A stretch of 7,943 nt of DNA from Anaerolineae bacterium (GTDB lineage: Bacteria; Chloroflexota; Anaerolineae; DRVO01), in contig JAAYAV010000123.1 in the NCBI GenBank assembly GCA_012719195.1, forward strand, positions 1 to 7,943, written 5' to 3'. Position 1 is the stretch's first letter; every line of letters starts with the position of its first letter. The notes under the pieces were generated by a model. The model worked only from the letters and a program-made list of their open reading frames with translations, did not search any database and had not been told where the DNA came from. The position numbers and the translations under genes are program-made. Below are positions 6,694 to 7,943 of this stretch, one piece after another.

Positions 6694-6726
6694 GTGAGCA
6701 GGCCACGCCTCGAGGAGCAGAGACTT

Positions 6727-7752
6727 ATGGCGGAGATCAGGGTACCGCACCGACAGCTAGAGGCGGCAGTCGCCGGCACCTTGCGTGCTGCCGGGGTTCC
6801 CGAGGCGGTGGCGGCACTTGAGGCCGAACTCATGGTGGACGCTGACCTGCGCGAGGTACCGTCGCATGGAGTGGCCATGTTGCCCGGGATCTTGGCGTCC
6901 ATCGAGGCAGGCCGTGTGCGAGCGGACCCGAAGGTCCGCCTGCTGCGGGCCCGGGGCGCCACCTGCATCATGGACGGTGATCTGGGGCCGGGCCGCTACA
7001 CGTCGGCTCAGGCAATGGATCACGCCCTGGAACGGGCGGAGAGCCAGGGCGTAGGAGTGTGCGTGGCGGCCAATATGGTGCACTGGGGCCGAGCGCACGC
7101 CTATGCGGAGCGCGCCGCCGACGCCGGCATGATCGGCCTGTGTGCCACTAACGCCATGACCAACATGCTTGGCTTCGGATCGCGAACGCCGCTACTGGGG
7201 AACAACCCGCTGGCCATCGGCGTGCCGCGGCGGGGCGAGGCTCCGCCCGTGGTGCTGGACATGGCGCTGAGCCAGGCCGCGCTGGGCAAGGTCGCCACTT
7301 ACCGCCGCGAGGGGCGGGAACTGCCGCAGGGGTGGGGCCTGGACGCGGAAGGGCAGCCTACCACCGACGCTCAGGCCATTCTTGAGTCCGGGCTCGTGCT
7401 ACCGGTGGGCGGCCACAAGGGCTCCGGACTCTCACTGATGATCGAGTTCCTGACTGGTGCCCTGGCCGGGGGATTACTCTCGTACGAGATCGCGGCGCAG
7501 AACCGGGGCATGGAGACGGGCAGCAGTAAGATCTTCCTGGCGCTGGATGTGGAGTCGTTCCTGCCGCGGGATGACTTCCTGGCGCGGGTGGACAACCTCC
7601 TGGAGCACTTGCGGGCGAACTACCGGGGCGAGGCCGAATTCACGTACCCGGGAGAGCGGGGCGCGCGGGCGCGGCAGCGGAACCTGGTGGAAGGCGTGCC
7701 GTTGCACTCGGAACTGCTGCAGTCGCTGGAAGGAACGGGCACTCGGCTCTAG
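6727..7752 (+). CDS. Malate/L-lactate dehydrogenase family (Ldh_2) NAD(P)-dependent oxidoreductase, 341 aa
   Basis: This belongs to the Ldh_2 family (YlbC/AllD, YiaK/DlgD, archaeal Mdh, DpkA), which uses NAD(P)H with 2-oxo/2-hydroxy acids or cyclic imines. It does not have the classical LDH Rossmann fold. Visible motifs are ADLREVPSHG (39-48, with Arg42 and catalytic-type His47), the VHWGRAHAYA segment at 118-127 (usually HFG), LGNNPLAIGVP (157-167), VLDMALSQAALGKV (176-189), LPQGWGLDAEGQPTTD (199-214) and GGHKGSGLSLMIEFLTGALAG (228-248). The start is ATG 6727, preceded by GAGGAG (6712-6717) at 9 nt. The in-frame GTG at 6694 has no comparable site. Length and motif order are normal for the family and the protein is expected to be cytoplasmic. 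Substrate is not predictable: malate, lactate, ureidoglycolate, 2,3-diketogulonate and sulfolactate enzymes share these motifs. It is divergent from the peroxiredoxin and ends in TAG just before a hairpin. Confidence 0.93.
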   Translation: MAEIRVPHRQLEAAVAGTLRAAGVPEAVAALEAELMVDADLREVPSHGVAMLPGILASIEAGRVRADPKVRLLRARGATCIMDGDLGPGRYTSAQAMDHALERAESQGVGVCVAANMVHWGRAHAYAERAADAGMIGLCATNAMTNMLGFGSRTPLLGNNPLAIGVPRRGEAPPVVLDMALSQAALGKVATYRREGRELPQGWGLDAEGQPTTDAQAILESGLVLPVGGHKGSGLSLMIEFLTGALAGGLLSYEIAAQNRGMETGSSKIFLALDVESFLPRDDFLARVDNLLEHLRANYRGEAEFTYPGERGARARQRNLVEGVPLHSELLQSLEGTGTRL

Positions 7753-7775
7753 TCCGGGCGTCGGAGGGTGGAGGA

Positions 7776-7803
7776 GCGGGGGAGGGCCTAGGCCCTCCCC
7801 CGC
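7776..7803. terminator. Strong GC hairpin, probable bidirectional terminator
   Basis: A perfect 13-base inverted repeat (7776-7788 with 7791-7803) has a 2-nt centre, so the practical stem is 12 bp with a CTAG loop. It lies 23 nt past the Ldh_2 stop and 25 nt beyond the stop of the converging gene at the right edge. No T tract follows on either strand, so termination is inferred from position and stability. Confidence 0.6.
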
Positions 7804-7828
7804 GGCGTTAGTGGGAGAGGAGTGGATC

Positions 7829-7943
7829 CTACTCCTTGAAGTACATCTGCGAGACGTTGAAGGCCAGGGCGTTGGAGCCCGGGATGTGGTCGGGCACGTT
7901 GCCGAGCTTGTTGTTGACTACCATGAAGCGGCTGTAGTCGGAC
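7829..7943 (-). CDS. C-terminal fragment of a protein, possibly an extracellular solute-binding protein (family 5)
   Basis: The minus-strand frame ending in TAG at 7829-7831 gives 37 residues and runs off the right edge. They include YSRFMVVNNKLGNVPDH, then PGSNALAFNV and SQMYFKE at the end. The -NKLGNVP- segment and the short aromatic-ending tail (QMYFKE) resemble the end of peptide/nickel ABC-transporter solute-binding proteins of family 5. With only 37 residues this is a weak family call, though the codon use and the stop beside a hairpin make a real gene end likely. Confidence 0.55.
   Translation of the reverse strand, partial: SDYSRFMVVNNKLGNVPDHIPGSNALAFNVSQMYFKE

Noticed and set aside
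6694..6726. The GTG at 6694 as start of the Ldh_2 gene
   Set aside because: It has no Shine-Dalgarno site and would overlap the predicted transcription start. ATG 6727 has GAGGAG at 9 nt and fits the family N-terminus.

Overview
This is a GC-rich window from an unidentified bacterium. No rRNA, tRNA, phage, insertion sequence or CRISPR is present. Gene style (G/C-ending third codons, clear Shine-Dalgarno sites, a giant SHMT-GcvT fusion) suits an uncultured environmental lineage such as Chloroflexota or a neighbouring phylum, but I cannot fix the phylum from sequence alone.

Layout. A very long plus-strand gene (1-3234, probably entering from the left edge) fuses serine hydroxymethyltransferase to an aminomethyltransferase (GcvT), with a degenerate GcvT/YgfZ-like segment between them; both halves act in glycine/serine/tetrahydrofolate one-carbon metabolism. 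A 13-bp hairpin (3257-3287) separates it from a convergent minus-strand pair: a classical short-chain dehydrogenase/reductase (4831-5646) followed after 27 nt by a 497-residue protein of unrecognised family (3310-4803), almost certainly one transcript. Upstream of that pair, also on the minus strand, lies a peroxiredoxin (5827-6528) with its own promoter and a terminator-like hairpin behind it. Divergent from the peroxiredoxin is a malate/L-lactate dehydrogenase family (Ldh_2) oxidoreductase (6727-7752), closed by a strong hairpin (7776-7803). The last 115 bases hold the C-terminal tail of a minus-strand gene, possibly a family 5 solute-binding protein.

The most notable item is the peroxiredoxin. 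Its reading frame is interrupted by one TGA exactly where the AhpC/Prx1 family has its peroxidatic cysteine (FTFV-TGA-PTE). Seventeen nucleotides after the TGA begins a GGUC tetraloop on a perfect 6-bp stem, with a bulge and a further 4-bp stem below it, which is the form expected of a bacterial SECIS element. The gene is best read as a 233-residue selenoprotein with Sec85, not as two ORFs or a pseudogene. It also lacks the usual resolving cysteine (Thr206) and has a Pro/Ala-rich N-terminal extension with a second well-placed ribosome binding site behind it.

The window shows no single pathway. The one-carbon fusion, the SDR/unknown pair, the selenoperoxiredoxin and the Ldh_2 enzyme look like independent transcription units of ordinary metabolism.
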